NCBI RefSeq assembly: GCF_000208745.1
Contig: NC_030850.1
Location: forward strand, 31,459,674-31,523,673
From: Theobroma cacao
Lineage: Eukaryota > Streptophyta > Magnoliopsida > Malvales > Malvaceae
Reading direction: 5' to 3'
Length of the DNA stretch: 64,000 nucleotides
Below are positions 37,327 to 48,024 of this stretch, in pieces; position 1 is the stretch's first letter, and each line of letters opens with the position of its first letter. The translations under genes were made by a program, and so were the position numbers. The notes beneath the pieces are model-generated. The model saw nothing but the letters and a program-made list of their open reading frames with translations, made no database searches and had not been told where the DNA came from.

Positions 37327-37335
37327 TATTCAAAG
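37327..37335. repeat. Target-site duplication, left, of HD2 retrocopy
   Basis: TATTCAAAG directly precedes the 13-base T run (37336-37348), which is the poly(A) tail of the minus-strand retrocopy. It recurs exactly at 43268-43276 on the far side. Confidence 0.8.
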
Positions 37336-37626
37336 TTTTTTTTTTTTTGAAAAACAAGGACCTTTTATTTAAGACCATGTAAATGCATTCTGAGATGAAT
37401 ATATAGAACACATAAATTATAGACAACAGCATCACAATCTAAACCCTTTCAAGGATAATAACCAAAATAATAGTTCCGAATCAGAAGTAAGGATCCGCAA
37501 AGTCTTGTTAACCATAAACCCCTCATTTACTAATAAGCATAATCTACCAAAACCACAAAAGAACACATCTCTCCCTCAAAAATTAAACATGCACAGAACA
37601 CAAGAGCATGTTATGTATTACACCAT

Positions 37627-38181
37627 TCATTTGCCACCATGCTTGGCCTTTTTGTGAGATTCTAGACCACCCTCAGAGCCGAATGACTTGTTACAAGATC
37701 CGCAAGTGAATTGACCACCAGACTTCGGACTCTTTGCAGAAGATTTCCCAGCTTGCTTTGATGGGTGAGGTGTTGCTCTGTGACCACCCTTCTTACCATC
37801 CGAGGTTGCTGCAGACTTTGCCTTTTTTGCAGAAACAGGGGTAGCAGCTTCTGCAGGTCTCTTCTTGCTTGCCTCGACCTTGTTAGGTGTCTCCTCATCC
37901 TTATCATCTGAACTTTCATCCATAGACATCTCATCAGACTCATCTTCATCCTCAGAATCATCGTCCTCATCAGAACCACTTTCATCCTGAGAATCACTCT
38001 CATCGTCATCTTCTTCAGTTTTCTTGTTATTCCTTGGTTCTTCTATCTTCACAGCTTGTTTTACAGCATCAGGTTTCCCAGCATTAGCCTTAGATGTTTT
38101 TACATCTGTCTTAGCTTTTCCATTTTCTGCAGCAGCCACAAGAAGCTCCTCATCCTCGCTACTTTCTTCGTCACTAGACAT
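37627..38181 (-). pseudogene. HD2 retrocopy 3' part: acidic domain and C2H2 zinc finger
   Basis: An open frame of 184 codons starts at an internal ATG (MSSDEESSEDEELL). It contains the Asp/Glu-rich stretch (about residues 58-95), a Lys-rich nuclear-targeting-like region and a C2H2 finger with CGSC and HKKAKH. Because the catalytic N-terminal part is separated by a frameshift and the retrotransposon, this is a fragment. It could only be a neo-gene if transcribed from the adjacent LTR, for which there is no evidence here. Confidence 0.85.
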
Positions 38182-38223
38182 GTCAAATTCATCATCACAA
38201 AAGTTTTGTAACCAAGGAAATAG

Positions 38224-38228
38224 ACGCT
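38224..38228. repeat. 5-bp target-site duplication ACGCT, left
   Basis: ACGCT directly precedes the LTR start TGTTGTG and recurs at 42898-42902. Five bases is the size made by Ty1/copia integrase. Confidence 0.85.
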
Positions 38229-38539
38229 TGTTGTGTTTTGATGGATATATGAGAAGTATGAAAGCACAGCAAGTGAAAAAGAGTTTTTTGGAGTAACAGA
38301 AGCTTAATATTTCTGATATGCATTAACTTAGTTTTTAATACATAGCAAAGCTTAACTAGAAAGCTTAGATCAGTACAAGGCACAAGAATACATGCTAATC
38401 ATTACATAAGTCTTTCACTAGATGCATAGCTATCATAATAAGATAGGAATCTAGCTGTCTTAATACAAAATGATCACATATCATCCAAAGGTTAATAGCA
38501 TGCACTGATGTAGTTTTCAATGCAAGTCCTATTTCAACA
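38229..38539 (-). repeat. 3' LTR of the copia element
   Basis: It begins TGTTGTGTTTTGATGG and ends TTTCAACA on the plus strand. It is near-identical to 42587-42897, with the same length of 311 bp. Confidence 0.93.
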
Positions 38540-38950
38540 CTCCTCCTTAGGACTTGCTTTGCAAACCCATAGCATTAATCTAAGGTCTTCAAACCTCTCC
38601 TTTGGTAGTGCCTTGGTGAAGATGGCTGCTACTTGCTTGTTTGAGTTGCAGTAGTTGAACTTCACTTCATCTAATTTTTCAGCTTCTCGGATAGCATGAA
38701 ACTTCACATTGATGTGCTTAGTTCTACCATGGTTTACAAGGTTCTTGGCAATGGCAATTGCTTATTTGCTATCCAAGAATAGTTCTGTAGCTTTCTTTTG
38801 TTCAAACTTCAGATCCAAACACAACTTCTTGAGCCATAAAGCTTGGTTCACAGCAGCTGCAGCAGCAATATATTCTGCTTCAGCTGTTGACTGAGCCATT
38901 ACCTCTTGTTTTTTTGAGTTCCAACTGAAAGCAGCTCCTCCTAAATAAAC
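38540..38950 (-). pseudogene. Copia RNase H, frameshifted
   Basis: Read on the minus strand it gives GGAAFSWNSKKQEVMAQST, EAEYIAAAAAVNQALWLKKL, a stop inside the DSK block, and NHGRTKHINVKFHAIRE. A frameshift near 38945 separates it from the RT frame. Confidence 0.85.
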
Positions 38951-40029
38951 ACATATCCTGATGTGCTTTTGAAATCTGTTGGATCTCTAGCAAAATCACT
39001 ATCATTGTATCCAATCAATTTGACTTCATTTAAGTATTTGAAGTGCAAGCCAAGATCAAGAGTGCCCTGCAGATACCTCAAAATCCTCTTAGCACCTGAG
39101 AGTTGCTGAACAAAAGGACTTTGCATAAATCTTGAGAGATAACTCACTGAAAATATGATGTCAGGCCTTGATCCACATGCATAAAGTAGACTACCAATTA
39201 AGCTTCTGTAGATAGAAGGATCAGTGAGTTTGGGAGAGTTAGCATCATTGAATTTATCATTTACAACCATTGGAGTTGCAACTGATTTGCATTTCTCCAT
39301 GTTAAACTTTTCCAAGACTGCAGCAATATAAGTTTTCTGACAAAGGAAAATACCCTGGTCAAATTGATCAACCTGAAATCCCAAGTAGTACCTCATTTTT
39401 CCCAAATCAGTCATGTCAAACTCAGTCTTCATGGCTGCTTTAAACTGAGTTATTAGTTTGCTTGTAGAATCTGTGATAAATAGATCATCAACATATAAGG
39501 AAACCATCAACATTACTTGATCTTGGACCTTTAAGACATAAAGTGTAGGTTCATTTACACTCTTGTAGAACCCTTTTGACTCCAGATAGCTGTCCATCTT
39601 GCTGTACCAAGCCCTAGGGGCTTGTTTGAGACCATACAAAGCCTTATGCAGCTTGTAAACCTTGTTGACTCTGTCATTGACTTTCAGCCCTTCAGGTATT
39701 TCAACATAGATATCTTCCTGTAGGACTCCATTCAAGAATACTGATTTGATGTCAAGGTGATAAACCTCCCAACCAAGACCACCAGCTATAGCAAGTAAAA
39801 GTTTAACTGTCTTAAATCTGGCCACTGGTGCAAATGTATCAGTGAAATCAATTCCTGGTAGTTGAACATAACCTTTTGCAACCAAGCTGGCTTTATGCTT
39901 GTTGATTGAGCCATCAACATTGTACTTGGTTCTAAAAATCCATTTAGTGCCAATGAAATTCATAGAATTTGTTCTATCAACCAAGGACCAAGTTTTGTTT
40001 TTGTCAATCACCCTTAGCTCCTCCTTCAT
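38941..40029 (-). pseudogene. Copia reverse transcriptase (362-codon frame)
   Basis: The frame covers the complete RT core: WIFRTKYNVDGSINKHKA, DTFAPVARFKTVKLLLAI, QAPRAWYSKMDSYL and the catalytic SLYVDDLFITDS, then KRILRYLQGTLDLGL. Stop codons lie on both sides of the frame, in line with integrase upstream. Confidence 0.93.
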
Positions 40030-40242
40030 GGCAACTTGCCAGTGAGGTAATTCTTTGGCTTCTTAGTAACTTGTAGGACCTGTAATGGCCATATTGCATC
40101 TGACATAGATGTTTTCTAGAGTCCTGGTGCCCCTGACAGTAAATTTTTCATCATTAGGATCTTCAAGAGGTTCTTGAACGAATTCTGGTAGTGTCCCTAG
40201 ACCAAGCAACTTGTAATTTGAAGCCTCAATCACTTCTGACTT

Positions 40243-41079
40243 CTAGTTCCAGTAGGCTTGTTCATCAAATCTAATATCCCTTGCTGCTTGAACCTTTTTG
40301 GAGCTTAAATTGAACACCTTGTAACTTTTGGATTGCAAACTGTAGCCAAGAAAGACTCTTAGCTCAGCTCTTGGTTCTAGCTTGGTTTTTTTGGCCTCTG
40401 GAACATGCACATAACAAATGCATCCAAAGACTTTGAGATGGTCAACAGCAGGTTTCACATTATACCATGCTTCATAGGGTGTTAACTTCTCCAAGGCTCT
40501 TGTTGGCAGAATATTTTGTAGATAAACAGTAGTATTTGCTGCCTCTGCCCAGAATTCTTTAGGCATTTATTTTTCAAACAGCAAGCACCTAGCCATATTC
40601 AATATAGTTTTATTTTTTCGTTCACAGACCCCATTTTGTTGAGGTGAATATGGAACAGTGAATTGATGCTTAATGCCAGTAGCAGATAAAAAAGCTTTAA
40701 ACTCGTCTAAATTGAACTCCCTTCCATTATCAATTCTCAAACATTTCACCTTCCACCTTGGCTCAAGCTCAACAGAAGCTTTAAACTTTTTAAATACTGA
40801 AAACACATCAGATTTGAACTTAATGAAATAAATCCAAGTCAACCTGGTATAGTCATCAATGAACAACACAAAGTACTTGCTACCATTGAGTGATTCAGCA
40901 CTCATTGGACCACAAACATTAGAATGTATCAGTTCAAGTTTCTCATAGGCTCTCTTAGTGCTTTTTAAAGGAAATGGCAGCCTTGTTTGCTTTTCTAATT
41001 GGCAAACTTCACAAACATCAGTGTGTTCATATATGGAGGGCAATTTTGTCACTAAATTGTTAGATTTCAGCAACTTCAT
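40243..41079 (-). pseudogene. Copia integrase, interrupted by one stop
   Basis: The HHCC end (CEVCQLEKQTRLPF) is followed by the DDE core: IHSNVCGPM (first Asp replaced by Asn), FIDDYTRLTW, LRIDNGREFNLDEF and YSPQQNGVCERKNKTI. After an in-frame stop near 40565 the C-terminal part continues (PKEFWAEAANTTVYLQNILP). Confidence 0.92.
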
Positions 41080-41112
41080 TGTAGAGTAGTTGCAATGCCC
41101 AAATCTCCTATG

Positions 41113-42501
41113 TCATAGCTTAGACACATCATAACCATCCTTCTCAACAGCTTTTAGACTCATGTGATGCCAATCTAAAGGGAAACATCTATTTCTCATC
41201 TTGACAGACATTAAAACATTGCCTGAAGGTTCAATGATAGTGCACTCTTTGTTTTTAAACAATAAGGTATAGTCATTGTCTACCATTTGACCAACACTCA
41301 GTAAGTTTTGACATGCTTGAGGCACTAAAAGAACATTCGAGACATACCTGGCTCCATTTGATGTTGGTACAGCAACTGTTCCTCTACCAATGGCATCCAA
41401 AAACTCTCCATTCCCAATTTCTACCCTTGCCCTTTGATTCTGATCAATTGTGGTGAATAAGGATGCATTTGGTGATATGTGACTTGAACAAGCACTGTCA
41501 ATTAACCAGGTCTGATCTGTCTTTCCCGTTTTGCCCTCTGATGTCATAAACAACAACTCTTTCGTTGTCTTAGCTTCCTTTGATACTTTAGCTTGCTGGT
41601 TTTGTTGAGCAAATTTTTTTTTGCATACCTTTTCCACATGACCAAGCTGATTACACTTCCTACACTTAACGTTTGGCCTAAACCAACAATACTTTTCAGC
41701 ATGGTTAGTCTTTTTGCAGTAATAGCACACTGCATTTTTGGTTTTCTTACTTTGTTGCCTCTGATTTGAAGTTGCTGCCTTCTCTTTGTTCCTTGTCTCA
41801 TCTTGGAACTTTTTGTTGACATCATGAAGGACATTCTTGTCCTTAAACTTTGCTTGCAAAGCTGTCTCAGTATGCTCATCAAGCCTAATTTGTCTTCTTG
41901 TTTCAGCAGCTTGAAGGGCATTTACTAGCTCTTGCACTGTCATTAAGGTGAGGTCTTTGGATTCCTCAAGAGTTGCAATCTTTGACTCAAATCTCTCAGG
42001 AGTACTCACCAGCACCTTCTCCACAATTCTTGAATCCGAAAGCTCAGCTCCCAAGAGCCTTACTTGGTTTACTATCTTCATAAGCTTATCCACATAGTCT
42101 TTCACAAACTCATTCTCCTTCATCTTCAGCACTTCAAATTACCTCATCAAATTCAGAACTTGCATCTTTTTGGTTTTATCTAACCCTTGAAACTCCTCCT
42201 TGAGCTTATCCCATGCTTCCTTGGCTGTTTCACAAGCCATAATTCTTGCAAATATAGGTTTTGTTACAGCAGCATGAATATGGGACAGTGCCTTGTACTT
42301 TTTGGCTACTTCTTCACTATGCTGTCTTATTTGGTTTATAGTGGGATTGGCTCTAAGCTCAGGGGTTTCTCTTCCATGTTCAACAACTTCCCAAAGGTCA
42401 AATGCTCTGAGAAAAGCCTTCATTTTGACAGTCCATGATGCATAACCCTCACCATTGAAGATTGGTGTAGAGAGACTTGCTGTACTGCCACTTGATGCCA
42501 T
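41113..42501 (-). pseudogene. Copia gag and protease, interrupted by one stop
   Basis: Gag starts MASSGSTASLSTPIFNGEGY and runs into a stop near 42140; the frame then resumes. Two Cys/His knuckles are present (CYYCKKTNHAEKYC and CRKCNQLGHVEKVC). The protease follows with WLIDSACSSHISP, where the active DSG reads DSA. Confidence 0.92.
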
Positions 42502-42574
42502 ACCTTTTGAAAGGAGGTTGTTTATGTGCTATGAAGGTTTTTAAGCTTGCTAACAAGCCTCTAAGATCATTAGA

Positions 42575-42586
42575 GCTCTGATACCA
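42575..42586 (-). other. Copia primer-binding site
   Basis: The minus strand reads TGGTATCAGAGC directly after the 5' LTR. It is complementary to the 3' end of initiator Met-tRNA, the usual copia primer. Confidence 0.9.
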
Positions 42587-42897
42587 TGCTGTGTTTTGAT
42601 GGATATATGAGAAGTATGAAAGCACAGCAAGTGAAAAAGAGTTTTCTGGAGTAACAGAAGCTTAATATTTCTGATATGCATTAACTTAGTTTTTAATACA
42701 TAGCAAAGCTTAACTAGAAAGCTTAGATCAATACAAGGCACAAGAATACATGCTAATCATTGCATTAGTCTTTCACTATATGCATAGCTATCATAATAAG
42801 ATAGGAATCTAGCTGTCTTAATACAAAATGATCACATATGATCTTAAGGTTAATAGCATGCACTGATGTGGTTTTCAATGCAAGTCATATTTCAATA
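42587..42897 (-). repeat. 5' LTR of the copia element
   Basis: It is 311 bp, beginning TGCTGTGTTTTGATGG and ending TTTCAATA on the plus strand. It pairs with 38229-38539. The terminal CA/TG is altered by one base at this end. Confidence 0.93.
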
Positions 42898-42902
42898 ACG
42901 CT
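42898..42902. repeat. 5-bp target-site duplication ACGCT, right
   Basis: Matches 38224-38228 exactly. HD2 coding sequence resumes immediately after it. Confidence 0.85.
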
Positions 42903-43154
42903 TCCATTTTTCCAGTAGTGAGAGAGCTCAAACTCTTGGTCAAACACTAAATCAAAAGATAATTGAGGGAAATTCTGGTGGGAAAGAGTTCCAACAACGA
43001 GTTTCTGCCCATCAGCATTTACATGGAGGGTGACAGATTCTACTTTGTTCTATGACTCGCCAAGCGTTGCCTGGGAAAGATGGATGACATGATTGGCACC
43101 AGGGTCTGCTTTAATAGGCTTTCTAGCCTTAACTTCAATACCCTAGAACTCCAT
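42903..43154 (-). pseudogene. HD2 retrocopy N-terminal part with two stop codons
   Basis: It starts at the ATG at 43154-43152. Codon 4 is TAG (family Trp) and codon 35 is TAG. Apart from these it reads in one frame to the copia insertion point within the SHYWKNGS region. The lack of introns over this span supports an mRNA origin. Confidence 0.88.
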
Positions 43155-43267
43155 GGATGATGTTGATAGTCGGAGAGAGGGAAGAAACTGAGGGGCCAGG
43201 GTTTTGGGAGGAAGGAGAACTAGGGTTCAAGAAAGGGGAAGCACGAGAGTATAAACGCTTTAAAGAG

Positions 43268-43276
43268 TATTCAAAG
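43268..43276. repeat. Target-site duplication, right, of HD2 retrocopy
   Basis: TATTCAAAG is identical to 37327-37335 and directly follows the 5' leader of the retrocopy. The intact leader suggests near full-length reverse transcription. Confidence 0.8.
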
Positions 43277-43783
43277 AAAAATTAATTAAACAAATAACAT
43301 AAAATTAAACTGAACTCACATACTTTACAAATAAATTAGTAGTAATATTTATTTGTTGTCAAATAATTGCACAATGTGGGTCTTTCCTAGTACAACTTTC
43401 CATGGTTGCTTAGAGTTTGATGCAATTTTTGGTACATGGTATGATTATCAAAGAATTCTATTGCCTAAGCTATTTTCAGAAATTTAACACAAATACCAAA
43501 AAAGAAATTAAGTGGTGGAGGTTATAATTTTCCATGAGGTATGATCGTGTTAACAGTGACTAGTTGGATAAGGGGAAGTGGTCGACTTGAATTTAAGTAA
43601 CTTTGCTGCAACTCAAATATTTAGAAACAATTGTAGTAATTTTTACATTGTTCCTAGCAAGTTAAGCAAATTGTCAAGCAAAAAGCAGCAAAGTATTCAA
43701 TTTGCTGTATATTGATATATAGAACCCCAACTCCCAAAAACAATTGACAAATTCCGTTTGGTTAACATGCGATCTCAATTATT
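43277..43783. other. Intergenic DNA, 3' side of the first Ole e 1-domain gene
   Basis: AT-rich, with no coding frame. The final 100 bases probably hold the 3' untranslated region of the minus-strand gene ending at 43784. Confidence 0.4.
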
Positions 43784-44529
43784 TCAATATCCATCGGGCC
43801 AGATTGATTTAGCGTCTTTCTGTGGAATGAAGAAGAAAGGTCCAACGGTGAACAACTTCATATTCTTGTCATGGAGGAGATGGTAAGAAGCAAGAGGAGC
43901 ACCAGTAATCCCCTGGTTGACATCAGTTGGAACGTCGCAAGCATCCGATGGGGAGAGTTCAAGGAAAGCCTTGCATTCTCTAAGCCTCCTACTATCTTTT
44001 ACCTCATAAGGAGAGACTGTTGCAATGAAATAACCCTTGGCATCTGTTGCACAACTCAAGATGGAGAAAGACTCTGTTTCGTACCCGTACTTATCCACAC
44101 CCTGGCATGTTATCCTCGCCACAGCACCTACACCCATAAAAAGAGATATGAACATATGCCAAACTTCCACGATATTCAGTTCTCTTGCTACTTTCGCTGT
44201 ATGTATATAGTACCTAATTAAATATAGTGTCATCAATTAATCTTAGGTTGTTAAATGTCATTCTAATTAATAGAATTTTAGCTTTGTAAAAAGAATTGGG
44301 GGTTGGGATGGAAATTACCTTCAAGCGGGATGAATTGACTGCCTGACCTGCAATACACAAGGCCTTGAATACCAATCATTGTGGAGAGAAGCTTTTCTTT
44401 TTCAACATATGGCTTCTGAAGGTTGGGGTTGGGTTTATATTCACCATCACTATCCAAAGCAGCCGTCGGAAGTAACAAAGGAAGCATAAATAAGGTTGCG
44501 AAGAAGAAATTCTTAAGAGCCATGCTCAT
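43784..44529 (-). CDS. Secreted Ole e 1-domain (pollen allergen/extensin-like) protein (184 aa)
   Basis: Two exons, 44529-44319 and 44127-43784, joined GT-AG in phase 1. The signal peptide is MSMALKNFFFATLFMLPLLL ending at PTAA; a second ATG two codons in is an equally possible start. A short Pro/Lys linker (EYKPNPNLQKPYVEKEKLL) is followed by an Ole e 1 domain. Its cysteines are seen in GLVYCRSGSQ, ARITCQGVD, LSCATDAKGYF, ECKAFLEL and DACDVPTDVN. Such proteins act in the cell wall. It is a short-linker paralogue of the two genes at 46892-48024 and 54966-56098, with the same exon structure and C-terminal VGPFF pattern, so the three probably arose from one ancestor. Confidence 0.88.
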
Positions 44530-45764
44530 GTCCTCTCTCAGAGAGAGTTGTTGAATTGAAAACTTGGTGGATTATAGGAGTACATTGGCTTGGCCTTTTA
44601 AAGAAATGGTGCCATATATTGCTATGCATCGTGGCATAAATTATGGAGGTAGGAAAAGACTTGGCTGCACGACGTAATAGAGCAATCATTGGACCTGGAT
44701 GCCAACCAGAGAATCCCATGCCATGCATACATCAAATTATCCAGCAACAACGTGCAAAGCCAGCCATTTTTATTCGGTATACAAAATATGCTAATTTGGT
44801 TTCTTTTTTACCTGATTCATTAATATATGATTCCTCCTCAAAATTTGATAGGGAAATTGGGTGCTTCTCCCCTTCTCGGCTTCTACATCATCCCGTTGAC
44901 TTTTGACCCCGTTAGACTTAAACTCAGTAAGCCAATATATATTTTTATTTTGGACGTCGTAATTGTTCAGCTTCCTTACATGCCTTTCTCGGACAATACA
45001 CTAGATATCTTCACAAGTGAAACATGACTAGGAGGTGAAAATCGTAAATTATTATATACTTATTTATTGAAATATATCATATCTTTATTTAACTTTGTTA
45101 GTAATCTTAATCTCTTGAATTAATAATCTCAAATTGCATGGTATTCTTTTTTTATAAACATTGATCTATTTTTTTATAATCTTATAAATAGTTTCTAAGT
45201 GATCTTAATCAATAGTATTCAATAATCTTGTAAGATACAAACTTACTAAAATATCACATACTAATATTAGACACTTGGTAACATAAAGGTTGCTAAAATA
45301 TTTGATATTCAGTCATTGAAATATAATTTATAAATTTTTCAATAACTTAAATCTGAAAAATCAGTAATCTCATAATACAAGATTACTTTCATAACTTTTA
45401 TCTATTATTTAGCAAGACGTGTTTTGTAAGTAACTTTTATGAAAAACATGAACAAATATGATTATTGAAATTTTAAATACTTAGTTACATAAAATAATTA
45501 TTACATATTTACTCAAACATCATATTTTTGTTTCTTTTTTTGCCCAATCAATAATTAATTAGTATTAAGTACCATTGAATGATACATAGCATGGTCATGA
45601 GCAACAACAATGCCAGACCATTAAGTTCAAGCAGACCGAACTTGCCCAGAAAAAAACCCTATACAAAAGTCAGAAACACCCTATAGAAGACAATCCACCC
45701 CATTTAGCTTCTCTCAAACAGTGGAGTTTCACATGAACTGACAAGAAAAACAAAGCACCGCAAC
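44530..45764. other. Intergenic DNA before the tandem duplication
   Basis: The proximal part is the upstream region of the minus-strand Ole e 1 gene. From about 45030 to 45560 the DNA is AT-rich with short inverted and direct motifs, possibly an old transposon. 45590-45764 is not part of the duplication. No gene is supported. Confidence 0.45.
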
Positions 45765-45880
45765 AAAACAAGATATATTCCTTATAAGCAAGGTCATGAG
45801 CACAAGCAATTCCATTCCCGAAGCAGAAACAAAAAGAGTCAACTTCCCTTCTACTTCCTTATGCAACAACACTAACTAAA

Positions 45881-46341
45881 TCAGAGATAAGCTACCAGAA
45901 GCATTCGGGAAACTCTCCTACTATCCCCGTTGCACCTATTCCTAATATATGAAGACTGCAGTTTTATGGTCGTCTCGTCCCTTACAAAACTAACAGCCAA
46001 GCACCCATAGCAGATCATTTTATCCATATTATCCAAACCACCAGAAATAAGACATCCCCCACTACCACCGAACTCACTAAGAACCAACTTATATTCCACA
46101 TTACATTCAACTCTTGTGCTATTGAAATATTAGATATATATTTAGTGATATATCGTATATTAATATTAGATACTTATATATAGGAAATACCTAACTCAAT
46201 CCCAAAGTGTTCCTATTTTTTGAGAATTTCATTTGTTGGATATAAGATTGGGAGTGCAGTTGAGATAAAAAGCTGTACATTTGGCTTTTAATAAATTTAT
46301 ATGGTTTAGTTTCAAACTAGAAATGTGTTACAAGTCATAAC
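45881..46341. other. Unassigned DNA with a 72-codon minus frame, copy A
   Basis: The minus frame 46099-45881 (MEYKLVLSEFGGSGGCLISG start) also exists in copy B (54173-53934). There it is 7 codons longer because of a 21-bp insertion flanked by repeated CCCATAGCA. I do not recognise it; there is no signal peptide or domain. It may be a fragment of a retroelement. Confidence 0.3.
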
Positions 46342-46355
46342 AATTAATGATGAAA

Positions 46356-46595
46356 AACTCTTTAAGGCTCTGTTATTCACTTTGTAGACCAGGAGGGATT
46401 GATTGGGTTGTGCACTTGTTATGCACCTTGTAGCTGATATAAAACTCTAGTAGGCTCCGTGGTGCACTTGTTATGCACCTCTGTTTTTTATTTTTACTCT
46501 GCTTATGAACTTCATCCCCAGCCTTATAGGCTGAACTCAGTGTATAGTTTTTTCAGTCATATTAATGAATTTATCTTCATGGTTGAGAAAAAAAA
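46356..46595 (+). mobile_element. Short retroposon (5'-truncated LINE or SINE) with 14-bp target duplication, copy A
   Basis: A 240-bp non-coding insert ends in an A run (GGTTGAGAAAAAAAAA). It is flanked by AATTAATGATGAAA at 46342-46355 and 46596-46609. The A tail and the long target duplication indicate target-primed retroposition. It contains a GTGCACTTGTTATGCACCT block twice. Present in both copies of the tandem duplication, so it is older than that event. Confidence 0.75.
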
Positions 46596-46891
46596 AATTA
46601 ATGATGAAACAACATGATATAGGAAAAGGGAAGAAAAGAAAAGACACAGGAGGAGAAAAATAATCATATTCAAAGCTTTATTAATAGAGCAAAGTTCATT
46701 ACAAATCTCTGGCAGAGGCTGCAAGTCCAGCTAGCCAATAAAATAATCATTAAACAACGAAAATCAGACCCAAAAAAGAGAAACAGAAAAGAACCAACTT
46801 AAGTTGCCTTCTCAACTTCAAAATAAAAGATAAAAATGGGGGGAAGGGGGTCTTAAAATGGATTGTTTAGTCATGAAGAATTAATTCAATT

Positions 46892-48024
46892 TTAGTAACC
46901 ATTAGTGGCTGATTTAGCTACGGAGGTGTAGAAGAAAGGCCCCACGGAGTACAAATTCATCTTCTTATTTAGAACACTGAAATTAGAAAGAGGAGCACCA
47001 TCAATCCCTTTGTTGTCATTCGTGGGAATATTACAGGTCTTCAATGGAGAGCTCTCGAGATACGCCTTGCAATCTTTAACCTTCAACTTATCTACGACAC
47101 CTGAATGAGACAATGTGGCAAAGAAGTAACCCTTTGCATCAGTTGCGCCGCTGCAAATGGAGACGGTTTTCTCGAGCCCGCCCTTATCAACAGCTTTACA
47201 TGTTATCTTTGCTAAAGCCCCTGCTCATGCATAGAAATTTGATCAGAAGTGAACCCAATTAGACAATCTTCTCAAACAAAGTCATAATATACAAAAGGGA
47301 TTATTAGGAAATCAATTGTCCAAATCGATATACCTTGAATTGGATAATACTTGGAACCTGATTTACATAAAACAAGCCCTTGAACACCAACGGAGAGAAG
47401 ATTTTCCTTTTCTTCCGACTTTGGTTCATAGAACTCTGTTTTTGTGTCATAGTAAGGCTTTTCTTCTCCTTCTGGCTTTGGTTTAACAACGTATGATTTT
47501 CTGCCATACTCAGGCTTTTCCTTTTCTTCTGTCTTCGGTTTGTAGAGGTATCCCTTTGTGTCATAATCAGGCTTTTTTTCTCCTCCATACCCAGACTTTT
47601 CCTCTGGCTTCTCCTTGTAGTTGTCTGGTTTTGTGCCATAGTAAGGCTTTTCTTCTCCTTCTGGCTTTGGTTTAGCAACGTATGGTTTTCTGCCATACTC
47701 AGGCTTTTCCTTTTCTTCTGGTTTTGGCTTGTAGATGTTTTGTTTTGTGCAATAATTAGGCTTTTCTTTTCCTTCTGGCTTTGGTTTAACGACCTCCGGT
47801 TTACTACCATAATCAGGCTTTTCTTTGTCTACCGGCTTGGGCTTGTAATAGTCTGGCTTTGTAGGCTTTTCTTCTTCTTCTGGCTTTGCTTGAGGGCTGT
47901 CAGCTGGTATTCCATCGAAACCATATTTAGATGAATCATCATTACTATAATCACCAGCGGAAGCAATGACCAGCAATGACAGTAGAAGCAATGAGAATGC
48001 CAAGGAGAGACGGGTGAGAGCCAT
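46892..48024 (-). CDS. Lys/Pro-repeat Ole e 1-domain cell-wall protein, copy A (339 aa)
   Basis: Exons 48024-47334 and 47220-46892, phase 1 junction, one intron like the neighbour at 43784. The start is the ATG of MALTRLSLAFSLLLLSLLV, which gives a signal peptide ending at ASAG; an upstream in-frame ATG would spoil it. Residues about 40-205 are imperfect repeats of about 19-20 residues of the type KPKPEEKEKPEYGRKPYVA. Glu, Lys, Pro and Tyr dominate, as in hybrid proline-rich wall proteins. The Ole e 1 domain follows (GLVLCKSGSKYYPIQ, KITCKAVDKGG, SGATDAKGYFFAT, KDCKAYLESS, TCNIPTNDNKG). It is probably secreted and cross-linked in the wall. Tyr residues in each repeat could be coupled oxidatively (inference). 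Confidence 0.9.

Larger units (their letters stand above)
38229..42897 (-). mobile_element. Full-length Ty1/copia retrotransposon inserted in the HD2 retrocopy
   Basis: Two 311-bp LTRs (38229-38539 and 42587-42897) differ at about 12 positions by eye (about 4%). They flank one gag-pol frame on the minus strand. The primer-binding site TGGTATCAGAGC (minus strand of 42575-42586) matches the 3' end of initiator Met-tRNA. The polypurine tract CTAAGGAGGAG (minus strand of 38540-38550) abuts the 3' LTR. Domain order gag, protease, integrase, RT, RNase H is that of copia. Four or more in-frame stops and a frameshift before RNase H make it inactive, but all domains are readable. Confidence 0.95.
37336..43267 (-). 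pseudogene. Processed pseudogene of an HD2-type histone deacetylase, split by a copia element
   Basis: The 5' half (43154 to 42903) encodes the HD2 N-terminus: MEF, a stop where the family has Trp, then GIEVKARKPIKADPG, VIHLSQATLGES, a second stop (43052-43050), and [20 protein letters not shown]. The 3' half (38223 to 37627) encodes GSVYFLGYK, a frameshift, then the acidic region, a Lys/Pro/Ala-rich basic region and the C2H2 finger FTCGSCNKSFGSEGGLESHKKAKH. HD2 genes normally have several introns; here the N-terminal coding sequence runs unbroken. With the poly(A) (37336-37348 as T) and the flanking 9-bp repeat this shows retroposition of a spliced mRNA. The parent protein deacetylates histones in the nucleolus; this copy has two stops, a frameshift and a 4.67-kb insertion, so it is dead. 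Confidence 0.9.

Noticed and set aside
45881..46099. 72-codon minus frame conserved in both copies
   Set aside because: It has no recognisable domain, and its length changes by a 21-bp insertion in copy B. Shared presence is explained by the recent duplication.
47304..47810. 168-codon alternative minus frame in the wall-protein repeats (also 55378-56040)
   Set aside because: It is a frame shadow of the Lys/Pro repeat array, with no signal peptide or exon logic.
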